64,000 nucleotides of DNA from Chalciporus piperatus (Eukaryota; Basidiomycota; Agaricomycetes; Boletales; Boletaceae): NCBI GenBank assembly GCA_038093975.1, contig JBBPTG010000011.1, forward strand, positions 124,001 through 188,000, read 5' to 3'. Positions 33,852-46,800 of the stretch are shown piece by piece; within the stretch, counting starts at the first letter, position 1, and each line of letters opens with the position of its first letter. Both the position numbers and the translations under genes were made by a program. The notes under the pieces were generated by a model. It saw only the letters and a list, made by a program, of their open reading frames with translations, was not told where the DNA came from and did not search any database.

Positions 33852-36800
33852 CTACCAATCGGGCCAGAGATCTACTAGACCGTTTGGATCATCTTCTGGG
33901 GCGTCCTTTTGCTTCATCCAGCGGTCTGGCGCCTGTCAACAGCGTTTGCTCAGTGTCCGGCACAACACAGTGGAGACAACGCTCACCAATGGGAAGTACC
34001 TCTCCATCGCACTGATGAAACGCTGTCTGTATTGTTTCGGTCCAACTATAGTGGGCTCGCCCTTGCCACCTCCACCAAGGAATGCAGATTCTTTTACCCA
34101 ACTCTCAAGCTTCTTATCCCAGGTGTATGTACGGATGTAGTCTTGTAAAAAAATCCGTTGAGGCACGTTTCCAGCGAAATAAGAACTCGATCAGCATGCA
34201 ACTCACCAACAATACCAACAACAAGCTCGTGCGTCTCGTTATCGACACCGACAACTAGCGAGTAGTCCATGACATTGATGTCCGACAGGAACTTGCTATC
34301 GTTGTAAAGTGCACCACGCAAAATTCTCTTGGTGTGCTCCTTTACATAGAAAGGAGAGAAGTGGGCGGCTTTGCGGAGCGTCAGCAAGATTCAACTTGCA
34401 AGATAGATTCTTTGCTTACTCTCAACCAGGTTCTCATCCAATAAAACCTCGTTCTCTCTGCCGCTAGACTGCACATGACGGTTCCGGGTGGATCCTTTCA
34501 GGTCATAGATCTAAGGAAATCCTGATCAGAAACCCATCACGCACACGAGACATGGTAGCGTGCACACCTTTGAGAATCGACGATTGCAGAACAAGTTCTC
34601 CATGACGAGTAGATTCATCTGCGTCACCTTGGCCCTGCTTGGGCCGTTCTCTTTAGACTTCTTAAACGTCAGCTTGTAGCATCCAAAGACTTTGGCCAGC
34701 AACGTCGGGCGCTACTCCAATTGGTTAATAATGTCTTCGCAACACACCAGCCAGAGACTCACGTTTCCACTGACAGCTGATGCCATGTAGTCAAAGTACG
34801 CAGGAGCGAAGGTTTCCATCGTTTGCAGTTCCGCTCGTGAAAGCTCTTTCGCGATGAAGCGGTCATCTGTCACTCAAAGTAAGTTTGATAGCCCCATCAA
34901 ACTGAAGCAACCCCATGCCTCGAGTCTTCAGAAACGCGGACCCTGATTTGCCCCCGTTAGCGTCCCACTTGACACATCGGGACAACGATTCTATAATGCT
35001 CCTCTCGCAATCATACGTTCTCCGCAATGCATCGAACTGTTCAGGGTAGAGTATCGTACAGCTGATCGTCAGCCCACCACTCTCGAACGCTGTCCGCCGC
35101 GCATATAGTCAGCTCAGTACTCCATAGGATACAAGACAACTCACAAATGACCCAAGACATCTTCGTAGATGGTGACTTGAGCTCGTCCGTAAGGTTCACA
35201 GTCTCGGAAGTGTCGACGTTAACGACTCCCCAAGTGGATGAGCACTCCGACACGGATTGATCGTCCGGCATGAACGCCTCGCCACCTTCAGTAAGCTTCG
35301 GTTCACGGGATGTCCTCTTCTCAGCACGGGATTTCGCGAGCATGTCTCGGTAAAGCGGCGAACTGGACAGATCCGTAGTCAGCGCTGATCAAAACGGAAA
35401 AAGACTGAAAGACCAGCTCACTTGAGTGCTAGAGCAATGATCGACGTCGGTTCGTCAGTCCTAACGACCATCGACGAATCCCTGAATATATGCTCTGGAT
35501 CATTCAAGGGATCCTCGTCAAGTTCCACGCGCTTGGAAGGAAGCTGGGGAGGCCACAGGCCGGAGAATGCCTGCCTGAATATCGAGCTACGTCCGGGAAG
35601 CTCGTCGAGCGAAATCGTCGGTGGTGTGGGAGGCTCCGGAGGGGGAGAGCGCAGGAATGGAGAAGGGGGGAAAGAACGGGGTGGCCCAGTGCCCACAATA
35701 GGCGGAGAGAGCGGAGGAGTGGATGTTGGAGGCGGTGCCGGTTCTTCGCGAACGGGAACAGGAGCCGAGGTCGTATCGGTATGTTCTTGAACCGTGACAA
35801 TTGGCAGAGTCGTAGACTGTTCAGGAGATGACTCGGTGATCTTATCCGTAGGTTTGCGTCCTTCGTCTTCATCACCCCCCTCGTCATCGGCCTCACTCGA
35901 ACTGTCAGAGATGTCTGTTTCGTCCTTGATGGCATCTTTGATGCTTTCCAGCACTTCGACTGTCACACGAGAAGTCGCAACGGGGCGTGGTTTCCGTCCA
36001 CGAATGACAGCATACCGGCGGTTGGACCTCTCGCCCTCCCGACTGATACGTTCAAAGTGTCGCGCAATGTTTGAAACCTTCGTTCCAGCCCCTTGAGGAG
36101 GCCGCCTGAACGGGCCCTTGGTCCCAGGAGTACCCGGCGTTGGCCGTGTCTGTGGCGTGTCCCTCCCGACTCCTCTTGATGAAGTCTTCCCTCTCAACGT
36201 CCGTCCCGCTGACGGTGGTGGGAGCGACCTCCCATGCTGTGATGGGGATGAAGGTTCACCCAACGTTCTGGAGCCTCTCTTGTCTGGGGACGCCCTCCTC
36301 GAGGCCGCCTGAGACTCGAGAGAAGATCCTCCTGGAATCCTGGATGCATAGTGGCCGTGTCCTCCCAACGATCTCCTGAACCTGGGTGCTGCGTTCGCTG
36401 CGTACCCAGACTCAAAGTCAGAGGTAGAAGGCATCCTTGTCAGCTCGTGTCTATGCCTTCCACGAATGGTACTGCGAGGGAAAACTGGTCTGGGAATGCT
36501 CAAGTTCGACTGGGTCGTCGTAAGGTCTTCTTGCTCGCTCTCAGAAACAGGGGGTGGTGGTGCAAGTGCTGTCCTGGCGAGCTCTTCCAGGCCTGTGGCG
36601 GGAATGAAGTCTTGGTAACGCGCAACAAGCTGTGCGACGCTGGGCGGTTGTGTGGTGCGGCGAGGGAGACGAGAGACGCGTGGAGGGGGGCGGTCAGCCT
36701 CAGGCTCGCTTTGTTCTGTCTGCTTCGTCTACGGTCTTCGTTGAGTGATCGCACAAGGATTACATGGATCGAACGTACTGGTTGGCTATGGCCAATCTTC

Positions 36801-39800
36801 CCGGATAACACTGAATCATCCTTGGAGGCTCCAATCGTCGAGTCGCTATCAGGGTCCGACTTGGTTGCTGGAGACGTGAGATCAACTGGGGGAGGGCCGG
36901 CCGGCTCGTCGTCGCTCTTCAGGGGGGGAACTTTCTCTGAGAGTTTCTCCAAATGTGGCTCCTGCTCTGCCTCCGATGCTTCCGATGCGCTCGAGACCAG
37001 TGAATCGCCCGTGGTCTGCCTTCTGCTGAATTTGCCTTCCTCGGCCTCGGAGACGCTCGCAGACGGCATGTAAGGCTCGCCGAATGGACTCGAGATATCA
37101 TACCGTTTCGGCCAGATGGCACGCACGGTGTTAAAGGCAGAGACTCGTCGACCACTCTTCTCGATGGTATTCCGCGGTTTGGGGAGCTTGTCGAAGTCGG
37201 CTTGCCAAGCAACGATGCGATCCTGTCTGAACGAACGGACTTGGTTGAGAGCAAGTGTGTCCGTGGGTGACGACTCCTGATAGACTTGGTTGATAAAGTG
37301 GGTGATCTCCTGTCGCTCGGCCTCGGCGCGTGCAATGAGGTAGTTGATGTCAGTCGTGAGTCTCGCATCGTGTTCTTCTTCCCCGGTGGCAGCGTCGATG
37401 CTGATGAGCTTCAGGTCATCGACGAGTGCGGTGTACCAAGCCGTATTCCGTCTATGGAGCTTCTCAAAGTCTGCGTTCTTGAGTTCGAGCTGGATTTCTG
37501 GGCGAATGCGGATGCGCATGGCTGGATACACGACTTCGTGTAACGTCACGGGGTCTGCCTGGAACCGAACTGTCATCCCCCTGGTAGCGAAGTATCGGAC
37601 GTGGTGCTGATAGATATTGTGCTGGCATCCAGCACCCTGTACGAGCTTGACGTCTGCAGGATAGAAATGGAGCTCGAGAAACTTTCCGAACGAATATCGC
37701 TGCATCTCCTCAGAGATGGGGATGAACGGGGTCGCGGAGCCGCACACCCGACATGCGCTCCAGGTGGTGATCATGTCTGGAGCAGGGTTGATATATCTCG
37801 CTTTGATTTGACCGTCCCATTGCTCGACAGCTACTGAAAGCCTCGTTTCATTGTGCACGAACACTTGACAATGTCGTGCGAGGGGTTGGTTACACCCTTT
37901 CCCTGCACAGACCGCCTTGGGATCGAGAAACTGTGCAAGTGTCTCGTGGACAGCCTTCTCGATAAACTGACCAAGCGTGCAGTCGTTTTCGCCGTAAAAC
38001 GTGACGTAGTGTAGGCTGGGCACGAAGCACGCCCGTCGAGTCCCAAAATCTTCAATGGGGACGGTGTACCGCCACAAGGCAATGCACTGGTACTTCTCCA
38101 CAACGAAGTCGTCCGCATTCTTGCGCAAATACCACTCCCAGATTCGGCGTTGTTCTTCGTGTTTGTATTTGACAAGGCCAAGCTGGGACGCAAGGGCTAT
38201 GTCTTCCGTTGTTTTCAAGGGTGCGGGCTCGATATCCACGGGATTTGCTACGATGATGGGGTGAGGTGAGAGGACAAAAGGGGACCCAGGAAGCATGGGA
38301 GCGGAGGAAAGGGGCTGAGGTTCAAAGTAGCTCTTTGGTTCTTCCACGTGAAGTAGCCCGGCAGCTTCGAGTGGCGGTGTGCGTGGGAGGTCTGGGAGGA
38401 CAAGAGCTTCGATTTGGGCTTTGACGTCTTCGGTGTCCTCGGTAGAGCTGCTCGATGTGATATCGATTGCCTTCCTTTCGGGGGTTGGCGTGCCAGAGGC
38501 CGCCTTGTCGCTCCCCTTGAGCTTGTCGAGATTTCCCTCTTCTCGTCGAACAAGATCGTCTTCCCATGCGTGCTGGACCCGGGTGAGCTCCTCATCCAAC
38601 TCTTCCATCTTGAGAATTGGCTGAGGAGGGAGGAAGCGTAACGTGGCGGATACGGATATGAAGGTCTTGAAATAAGGCTCAACAGACTGTTGGATGCGTT
38701 TCGAAAGCCGAAGTCTCTCAGCGTCAGCATCGGGAAGATCCTCCTCCTCTGTATCTTTCGCTTTCTCTTTCTCCGCAGGCATCGCCAGTTGAACCATCGA
38801 CACCGAGGCAGGCACCAACGCGCTACCTCCCTGTCCTTGTCCATTACCATTCGGACCCTCGAGCAAGTTGCCCTGCGTCGCCAAACTTGCGGGTACGGCT
38901 TCCAACGGCAAGGCTGGCAGCGTGATCACCGAATCTTTCCAGAGGTGCGTCTCCAGCTTCAAGTTCCTCACGATAAACGTCAAGAACCTCGTGACTTTCT
39001 TCACCCTTCTGAGGGTCTCGGAATCTCCGCCCCTCAAGATAATGGTGCAGCCCATATCCCGATTGCAGCCCTCAAATCGCAAGTATGATTTGCGTTGTCC
39101 TGGGATGAGAGGGTGGTCGAAGGTTTGAACACGGAAGCGCGCACAATGGCCCAGACGTGGCTCGAGCGCGAGCTTGTCCATGGATGAAAATACATCTCCC
39201 TGCGTCATACGAGCTACGAAGGAGATTGCAGAAGGCTTCACGGCGCGTGCAACAGTAATATTGTGCTGAGCAAGCCCTTCCAGTGCGATCCTAGACACGC
39301 TCTGCTCGACCATGACGATATGCGGTCTGAGAGCTGCGATTCTGCTGACCAGGTTGCCAAGATACTCCTTTTCTTGACGCATGATTTGACCAAAGTGGAC
39401 ATATTGGCCTTCAACGCGGTGGAATTCGAGAGGGAAAGTGACAAGCATGACGCGCGGGTTGCGTTGGGTCCTCAGCATCTGTTTGTGCGCCACGTTCTTC
39501 GTGATGACAGCACCGTCGACGTACTCCGAATCCGATGGGGCTCCGCCTGGAATCTTCTTGATTTTGACGTATCTGCGGACATCCATGTCTTCACCTTGGT
39601 GATAAGGAAGAGCTGTGAACGTAAGTTCGCGAGCTATTCGGAGCGCAATCTTGAGGAGAGTTTCCTCCCACTCTTTGACGTTCGGAATGTTTTCAGTGGT
39701 AAGCATTTGACGGAGCATGATGCGGAGATGGAACATGGAAATGAGGTTTAATTCTTGGGCGTATCTAGTTTCACAGTTGTTTAGTGATGGTGACGGAGAA

Positions 39801-41373
39801 GAAAGGATATGAGACTCACGCCGTAGAATCGCGCCTCGTTCTCCATCCTTCGACCGTCGGGAAGTTGTCCAGCCTACTCTGCACCCTACTCCTGATAAAC
39901 GGAGTCGCGCCATCCCCGAAACTATTGAACCTCGACCTCATTGCTCCGTACGTAGCTGGACTATCAGGCCCTGGAACATGGTCTGGCGAGCTCAAAGGGA
40001 ACTGGATGGTGCTCATCGTGGCCCTGTCAAAGTTGACTGGAACTGTGACAGGAAAGTCGATCGGCGTCCTAGCTCGGTCTGTGGTAGGGGGAGTGTAGGC
40101 TGCATTCTGTTGTTGACCTAGTGTTGCGGGATCCTTCTCGTCCTCTGCAAGGTTTCGACGGAATGGAGCAGTCGTGTCACGAACAGGTTCCCACTCCAGA
40201 GGGGAGCCGGATACACTGTCTTCGAAGCCGGATGCAAGGCGCTTTGTCTCTGCGATGGAATACAGATTAAATGGTTCATCTGTACGACCAAAGAGCTGTG
40301 ATGCTGCGAAGGGCGATTGAGGATGATGTCCTAAGCTGAGCGTGAAGGCATCCGAGCCTAGTTGATGTGCGGGAAATGGTGAAGTACTGGATGAGACGAC
40401 TGAACGACGGTCGTCATCGTCATCTTCGTCGACCTTTGCGAGTTTCTCGAGGCAGAGATTGCATACTCGCACCATCCCATCGTGACCGAAGCGGGAACCC
40501 TTGATGATGTTGGAAGCGCAACGCGAACAAAATATTTGACCTGGAAAGGAATCAGAAAAAGAGGTGACGATATGAATACGCCACTGGACTTACCACAAAT
40601 CCGACAATGGTGCTTCCTTCTCCAAGTCGTGAACACGCTCTTGCAATCGTAACATTCCTTTGCATTCTCATCGTCCATCCAATAATCGCGGGACAAACCT
40701 GTGAGATATCATGGGTGAGATTCTCTCTGACGCTTCGACAGTCCTGCGACGTACCTTCACCACGGATCCTGCGTATGACCTTCGACACAGAAGCCGACCT
40801 GTTGAGAGAAGCAGTGGTACGGATGCTACGAGCGTCATCTTGGATCGGGAATCCTGGGATGGATGTCCCACATGCACCACCCTCTGGCGCATCGTAGAAT
40901 GGAGGAATGTGAGCGCCGCGAGAGGGAGAGCGGTCAGGATCATGGCCAAATGATGGGGCTTCAAACACAACAGGGGTGAGGGAGACAAGCGGGGGTGCAG
41001 GGATGGCAGAGATGAGTTTGAGCGATGTCGGACGTTGCTCTGAAGAAGGACGAGTAGTAGAAAGATTGGAATAGGCGTTGTTGAGGGCATTTGAGGACGG
41101 ACGTCTCTGATCGTTGTTCGGGACCGCCTGCGGACCGGAAGCGGGAGGTGTGGGTGAAGTTACGGCCAGAGGTGTCGCAAAGCTACTTTTCATGCGAGAG
41201 AAGAGAGACGTAACGAGGGCGTATGAAGATTGGTCGTTCTCATCCTCCTCCGAGAACGGGTTGAACGATGTCAAGCTGGTCACCTCGTCGGCCAATTTGC
41301 TGTTGCTCCGTGATCTTCCCGGCACCCCGTTGTGAGTGCTCAGCAGTGGTGAGCTAATATGTGGTGACTCCAT
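33852..41373 (-). CDS. FAB1: FAB1/PIKfyve phosphatidylinositol-3-phosphate 5-kinase
   Basis: Thirteen exons: 41373-40755, 40698-40594, 40540-39820, 39764-36779, 36719-35422, 35362-35145, 35089-34919, 34866-34763, 34711-34568, 34510-34420, 34368-34207, 34141-33987 and 33932-33852. All phases agree, giving 2284 residues, close to yeast Fab1. A FYVE zinc finger (about 210-275; [24 protein letters not shown]) binds PI3P. A chaperonin-like CCT domain (about 500-780; [23 protein letters not shown]) is followed by a Cys-rich region. The C-terminal PIP-kinase domain has [13 protein letters not shown] [30 protein letters not shown] and [10 protein letters not shown]. It makes PI(3,5)P2 on vacuoles and endosomes. 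The intron after 34919 uses a GC donor. Upstream of the ATG the frame stays open for a further 23 codons after a possible acceptor, so a small 5' exon may exist. Confidence 0.94.
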
Positions 41374-41565
41374 CACCGAAACAGCGTCGGGAGCGGGCTC
41401 GTCGTCGCCGAAGTCGTTGAGCAGAGCCTGGCCGAATATCGTCTAGAAGATAGCCCTTCGGTTACCAACCGACTTGCCATTTCTAGACTAATACCCCCTG
41501 TGCGAACTCATACTTGGAAGTGCATTGACTGGGAACCATTCCACTTGTATACTTAGTCTACAACA

Positions 41566-43470
41566 TCATAACTTTCGTATTCTACTCGTCTTGGCCTTGT
41601 TAGACATACTTTGCGCCTGATGCTTAATTTCAGCATCAAATTGCTCCTTCGTCGCCCTCTTATCTGTGCGTCGCGCTTGTCGCTCAGCCTTCACGGCTTG
41701 CTTGCGCGCCTTTTTGTCTTCCTTCGACTCGCTGCGAGGACGAGTGACAGTTTGTCTGACAACTTTGCGGAGAGCGGGCGTAAATCTTCATGTGACAGAA
41801 CATGCCCATGCCACGCCACTTACCTCGGTCATCCCGCTCGCCCTCCTCGCTCAATGTATCAAGCTTCCGGCTTCCTTGCTCCCCATCCTTCGAGACACTA
41901 GGTAGTCCTGTGCGTGGATCCAGCCTGATCTTCGGCACGGGTTTTGATGTCCGTGTTCGAATGATACGTGGGTGATTCTCTAGGTTCGAATACGTCGCTG
42001 TACTCCATTAGTAAACTTGACCCTCCCGTATCGTCCATGGCAATGTCACTCACTGAGAACGGTTTCACAATCCCAGCGGTCCTCTTTCTCATTCGCGTGA
42101 TACGCCCTAAATAATTCGTCGTCGTCGTCCAAATCCGCTTCGTCACCTTCACCCATAGCCACCACCCTCACCCGTTCATCCTGTCCCATTGCCAGTCTTA
42201 GGGTCTCCAGCTTCTCAACACCTGACTCTCCATCTAGAACAGGCTTCAATTTCCGCCCCACCACCTCGTACTTTTCCATAAACTCGTCCATCATACCAAC
42301 GAAATCTTCCCGGGATGTTATCAAATCGGGGACAGAGGAAGAAGAAAGCGAAGAGCTAGTCGATGCTGTTTCCAGGCCTTCATCATCAAGGGCCTCTTCG
42401 TCGTCCGAGCCGTACTCCTTTGCCATCAGCTGCAAGCGAAACATCGTTGAAGCATATCGGTGAATATCATGAAGATTTACTTACCTGATCGAAACGTTCG
42501 TCGAGAGTAAGTAAAGTGTCCGTGCGATACATCGAGGAGCTGCTCATGCTGTATCCCGATGCATCTGACGTGCCTTTTCTTCTACGTTTACCGCCAATCA
42601 CAGGAAGCTTGGGTAGGTTGCCGACCGTATCACCGCCCTCGGAATACAGATCATCGTCGGAGCATGGTGGAGGTGGAACATCCTTTTTCTCTGTTTTGAA
42701 CTTTGCGAACCTCGCCTCCCAACTCTCGTCCTCCTCCAGACCTTCCTCTAATCCGTTGCCTTCCTCCGGTGGTCCATATTCGTAGAACTCGTAATCCCCC
42801 TCTTCTCCATCGTCCCGTTCGCCGTCGTGGACCAGCTCTGAAAAGAAATTGTCCTCTGCGTCATCGTCCACGAACGCATCGTCTTCGAGCGCCTCCAGTG
42901 CCTGTCGGAGGTGAGGGTTCATATCTGGCTGGAACCCGGCGATGGATGATGGCACGGCTTCCTGCATGTCAAAATTTCTAGGAAGCTCCGTCTTCGAGGG
43001 CAATGCCTCTTCAGGTATATCTTTGAATGATATCGGGTCGTCAGATCTTGCCTTTCCCTTTCCCTTCGCTTTGGGTTGGTTGAATGACGGAGCTGCCTCG
43101 ATGAGAATGCTTTCTACGCCTTCTTCTTCGGCCCCGACAGTACGGAGATGCTGCATGTAGTCGTATTCTGTATCATCAAAGTAGACACCGTACGTGGCTG
43201 CCTCTCCAACGTTGGCACGAACATCGTGCTCTATGACGTCTGAAGTGAGGACAGCCTCTAGATCTGAACGAGTTTTTCCCTGTACAGTCTCGCATCGGGG
43301 AGACAAAGAAAGGACACAAAGCGACGTACTTTTTTCTCGTTTCCTCGCACAAAGGCTTTGAGCACGTGTTGTGAAGCATCTGGGTCATGGATAAGGGGAT
43401 CTCTTTGAGATCGATGAACCAGCTGGAAGTGCTTTGACCCTGGCTGTCTGAATATTGATTTTGGTGGCAT
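41566..43470 (-). CDS. LTV1: LTV1, 40S ribosomal subunit biogenesis factor
   Basis: Five exons, 43470-43330, 43279-42485, 42429-42054, 41997-41824 and 41762-41566, give 560 residues. The start MPPKSIFRQPGSKHFQLVHR (targeting of the protein to 40S precursors) is the family hallmark, followed by SQRDPLIHDPDASQHVL. Middle blocks include DDTEYDYMQHLR and long acidic stretches. Then come LMAKEYGSDDEEA, TYSNLENHPRIIR and a very basic C-terminal helix ending in KAKTSRIRKL. LTV1 binds pre-40S particles and is released on phosphorylation before cytoplasmic maturation. It is divergently paired with TAF2 across 335 bp, and 192 bp upstream of FAB1 on the same strand. Confidence 0.9.
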
Positions 43471-43805
43471 CCTGAGCTAGTGTAATGTCAGCCAGGTTAT
43501 GTTATGGGTTGATCTTGTCTTGTCTTTGATCAACCTCGAGGCTAGTTAAAACGAGCACAGCCACTTGGGGTAGTTGCATTACGTAATCGTTTGTTGGTTG
43601 CTTCTTGCTGTCAGTGAATCCCACCCCGACCCCATTGGCACTGGATAGCTAGTGTCGAACACGAAGCAAGACCAGCAAAGAAAACTCAATCACACCTTCG
43701 CTCTTTACCTCCACCTCATACAGATCGTACCGCCAAGTTCGCGCACTTCCACTGCGAAAAAGTCCTCGCTTTTCCCTCGCTTGAATTCAGTTTGCAACTG
43801 CAGAG
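43471..43805. promoter_or_regulatory. Bidirectional promoter, LTV1 / TAF2
   Basis: 335 bp between divergent start codons. It should contain the promoters of both genes. No individual element was recognised. Confidence 0.5.
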
Positions 43806-46800
43806 ATGCAACGCGAGCAAACTCGTCGTGGTTTCTCTATATAAGTCTCCTTTTTCTATATCCTTTCTGCTCAGACTGATTCTTTGTTCGCGTCTCTACT
43901 AGCCACCAAAAAGTCGTCTTGGAAATTGACTTCTCCGGTTGTCTCTGGGTCCGTTTGTGACAATCTTCCACCACAACGATGAGGGCTACTCACCGCAGCA
44001 ACTTCATCTATTCTCATCCAGGGATACACCGAACTTACAATCGTACCGAATAATGCAAACCTACGGACTCTTCATCTCCACTCTAGACAGTCCAGTATGT
44101 ATTCCGCGTCTTGTATCTCCTCTTTTCCCCAGTTCTGACTCCTAGGATTTCAAAGCGATCCATTCAGTTACCGTTGCATCCCATCAGGCTGAATTCGTCC
44201 ATCATGATCCGCTCGCTCACATCAATATCTCGACCCCCCAGGATTGCCACACTTACCCAGAACTAAAGAGAAAACTTTATTCCGCCCTCGCAGAGGGGGA
44301 CGAAGGAGAGTTATCCATTGCCATCCCCAAAGAGGTCTGTCTGAGGCAATCGGGGCATGCTTTGCATTCAGTGGCAAACGGACTGGCCAGCGAAGGTGAG
44401 TATCTCCTATCTCTGTTTTCTTTCTCGCCGCGTTTGCTCAAATCGGGATGATAACGAACTCAGTTGCGACTCCCGAGCCACAAACTCCCGGACCCTCCCA
44501 GACTCCAGCTCCAGGACCAGAGTTCATGCCTATCGTCGTTCACATCGAGTATAGCCTGAGAAACCCGGTAGATGGTGTACAGTTCGTGTTACCCACGGAC
44601 GCATACCCATATGTGAGTACATCTAGCGGGCGTTTGCACCCCATCCTTATCTGCCATAGCGTGTCCCGCATGCGTACACTACCCCTTCCTCCCCGGACGC
44701 TGCGAGATGTTGGGTCCCCTGCGTGGATAATATTTGGGAAAAGTGTACATGGGAATTTGAGTTTGTTGTCCCGAGGTACCTGGAAGAACCAGACTTGACT
44801 CAACGGGACGAAGATGGCGAGTTCAGCGAACGACAGGAGTCTATACCGACCGTGGTTGTTTGCAGCGGAGACCTCGTGGAACAGGCATGTTCCTATTCCT
44901 CACTTATCTGCACTTCCATATGCTGACGGTGGCGTTGATAGGTTGCTCATCCTAATAACTCCAACAAGACCATCTTCCTCTTTTCACAGACTGTTTTGAC
45001 GTCTGTTCAGCACGTCGCGTTCGCTGCAGGGCCCTTCCATGTTCAGTCCATCGCTGCAGATTCGTCAGAGGAGGCGTCGGGTGTTACGCAGCCACTCATG
45101 CACGCGTTCTGTCCGCCTGGGCACGAAGCGATGTTGCACACTTCGACGTCTTGCTTGCGTTCAGCAATGAACTTCTACAGCACAGATTTCGGGTCTTACC
45201 CCTTCGGTTCATTCAAGGTAGTGGCCGTGGACGAGATGCCTGTTCAACGATTCGACAGTGCCACCCTGACGTTGATATCCCTTGATCTTCTCCATAGCGA
45301 CGATGCTATCGAACAAGCAATCGAGACTAGGCAGGCGCTCAGTCACAGTCTTGCATGTCAGTGGATGGGGATCAACATCCAACCCAGGGCATGGTCCGAC
45401 ATCTGGCTAATTAACGGGCTGGCGCTTTACATCACGGGGCTCTTCATCCGTAAATCATTGGGAAATAACGAGTACCGGTACAGGCTGAAGAGCGACATGC
45501 AACGCGTCGTTGAGTGGGACAACGGTTCGATGCCACCGATTTGTCAACCCCAACATTTTGATCCACCCGACTCTGCTACACTCCCGTTCGTCAACCTTAA
45601 AGCCCCTCTCGTACTCCATATCCTCGACCGACGGCTTGGCAAGTCCGGCACATCGCTCGGCCTATCTCGTGTCCTCCCGAAGATTTTCTTGTCTGCGATC
45701 AGCGGCGAACTGCCCAGCAATTGCCTTTCCACTCATTCCTTTCTCCGTACATGTAGGAAGGTGAGCGGTATCGATCTACGCGCGTTTGCCGAACAGTGGA
45801 TATACGGGAGTGGATGCCCCGCATTCGGTTTTTCCGCGTCATTTAACAGAAAAAAGATGGCCGTGGAGATCACGATGCGTCAGGAGGCCCCTGCTTTCAA
45901 GGCACTCGAACACAACGAAGTTTCCAAGTTGCTTTTCAAGCCTGTACCATTTTTTGAGGTACTGCACAGCACAGTTCAGAAAATTTCATGTGCTAATGTC
46001 GATCCAGGGTCAAATGACGGTCCGAATTCACGAGGCTGACGGGACACCCTACGAGCACGTGCTGGATATCCGGTCTCCGTTCAAGCGCTTCGAAGTGCCT
46101 TTCAACACCAAGTACAAGCGTGTCCGTCGAAATACCAAGCGTTATCTCGCTCGCCAAGCAGCCGCCCAAGCAGCAGCAGAAGGTGACGCCGAAGCTGCTG
46201 AGGCAATAGGTCTCATTGACATGGGGTTCGGGCTGGAGATTTGGGAGAAAGAGAAGGAACGAGAGAATTGGAAGGTAGCTGATTGGACGGAGGAGGACGA
46301 GCAAGTCATGTCGGGAGCTACGTACGAATGGATCCGAATGGACGCCGACTTTGAGTGGATCGCCGCCATTGCATTCGAACAACCTGACTTCATGTGGGTC
46401 TCTCAGCTGCAACGAGATAGAGACGTCGTCGCCCAGTTTGAGGTGAGCCCATCCTTCGTGCCAACGTGCCGTTGTCGCTAAATAGATTATAGGCTATCTC
46501 TGCCCTTTCCAAACAACCAACTGCCATCGTTTCCAGCACATTCACGAAGACGATATTGGTCTCTAACTACTATTATCGGATACGGTGTGAAGCCGCTGCT
46601 GCGCTCGTTAACGTACGTCGAGAAGAAGATTGTCCTGTCCCTCGGTATCACTGATGACATCATGGGTAGTGTGCAATTCGGAAGCTTGAATTTCTAGGTC
46701 TCTTCCACCTGTTCAAGCTCTTTTTACGATACTGCTATGACCCTGAAGATGCGAACCAGGACCTTTTCTCACATACCTACGTTCCGAAGCCGAACGACTT

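Noticed and set aside
35422..36379. Plus-strand frames opposite FAB1 (Gly/Ser-rich)
   Set aside because: Shadows of the Pro/Ser-rich FAB1 middle region; the minus-strand exon is supported by phases and domains on both sides.
42516..43160. Plus-strand frames opposite LTV1
   Set aside because: Mirror frames of the acidic LTV1 coding exon.
43853..43902. Sequence ATATCCTTT in the first TAF2 intron, identical to the minor-spliceosome donor consensus
   Set aside because: Using it would leave an in-frame stop in the preceding exon, and the required AC acceptor is absent; the ATAAGT donor gives the conserved protein.
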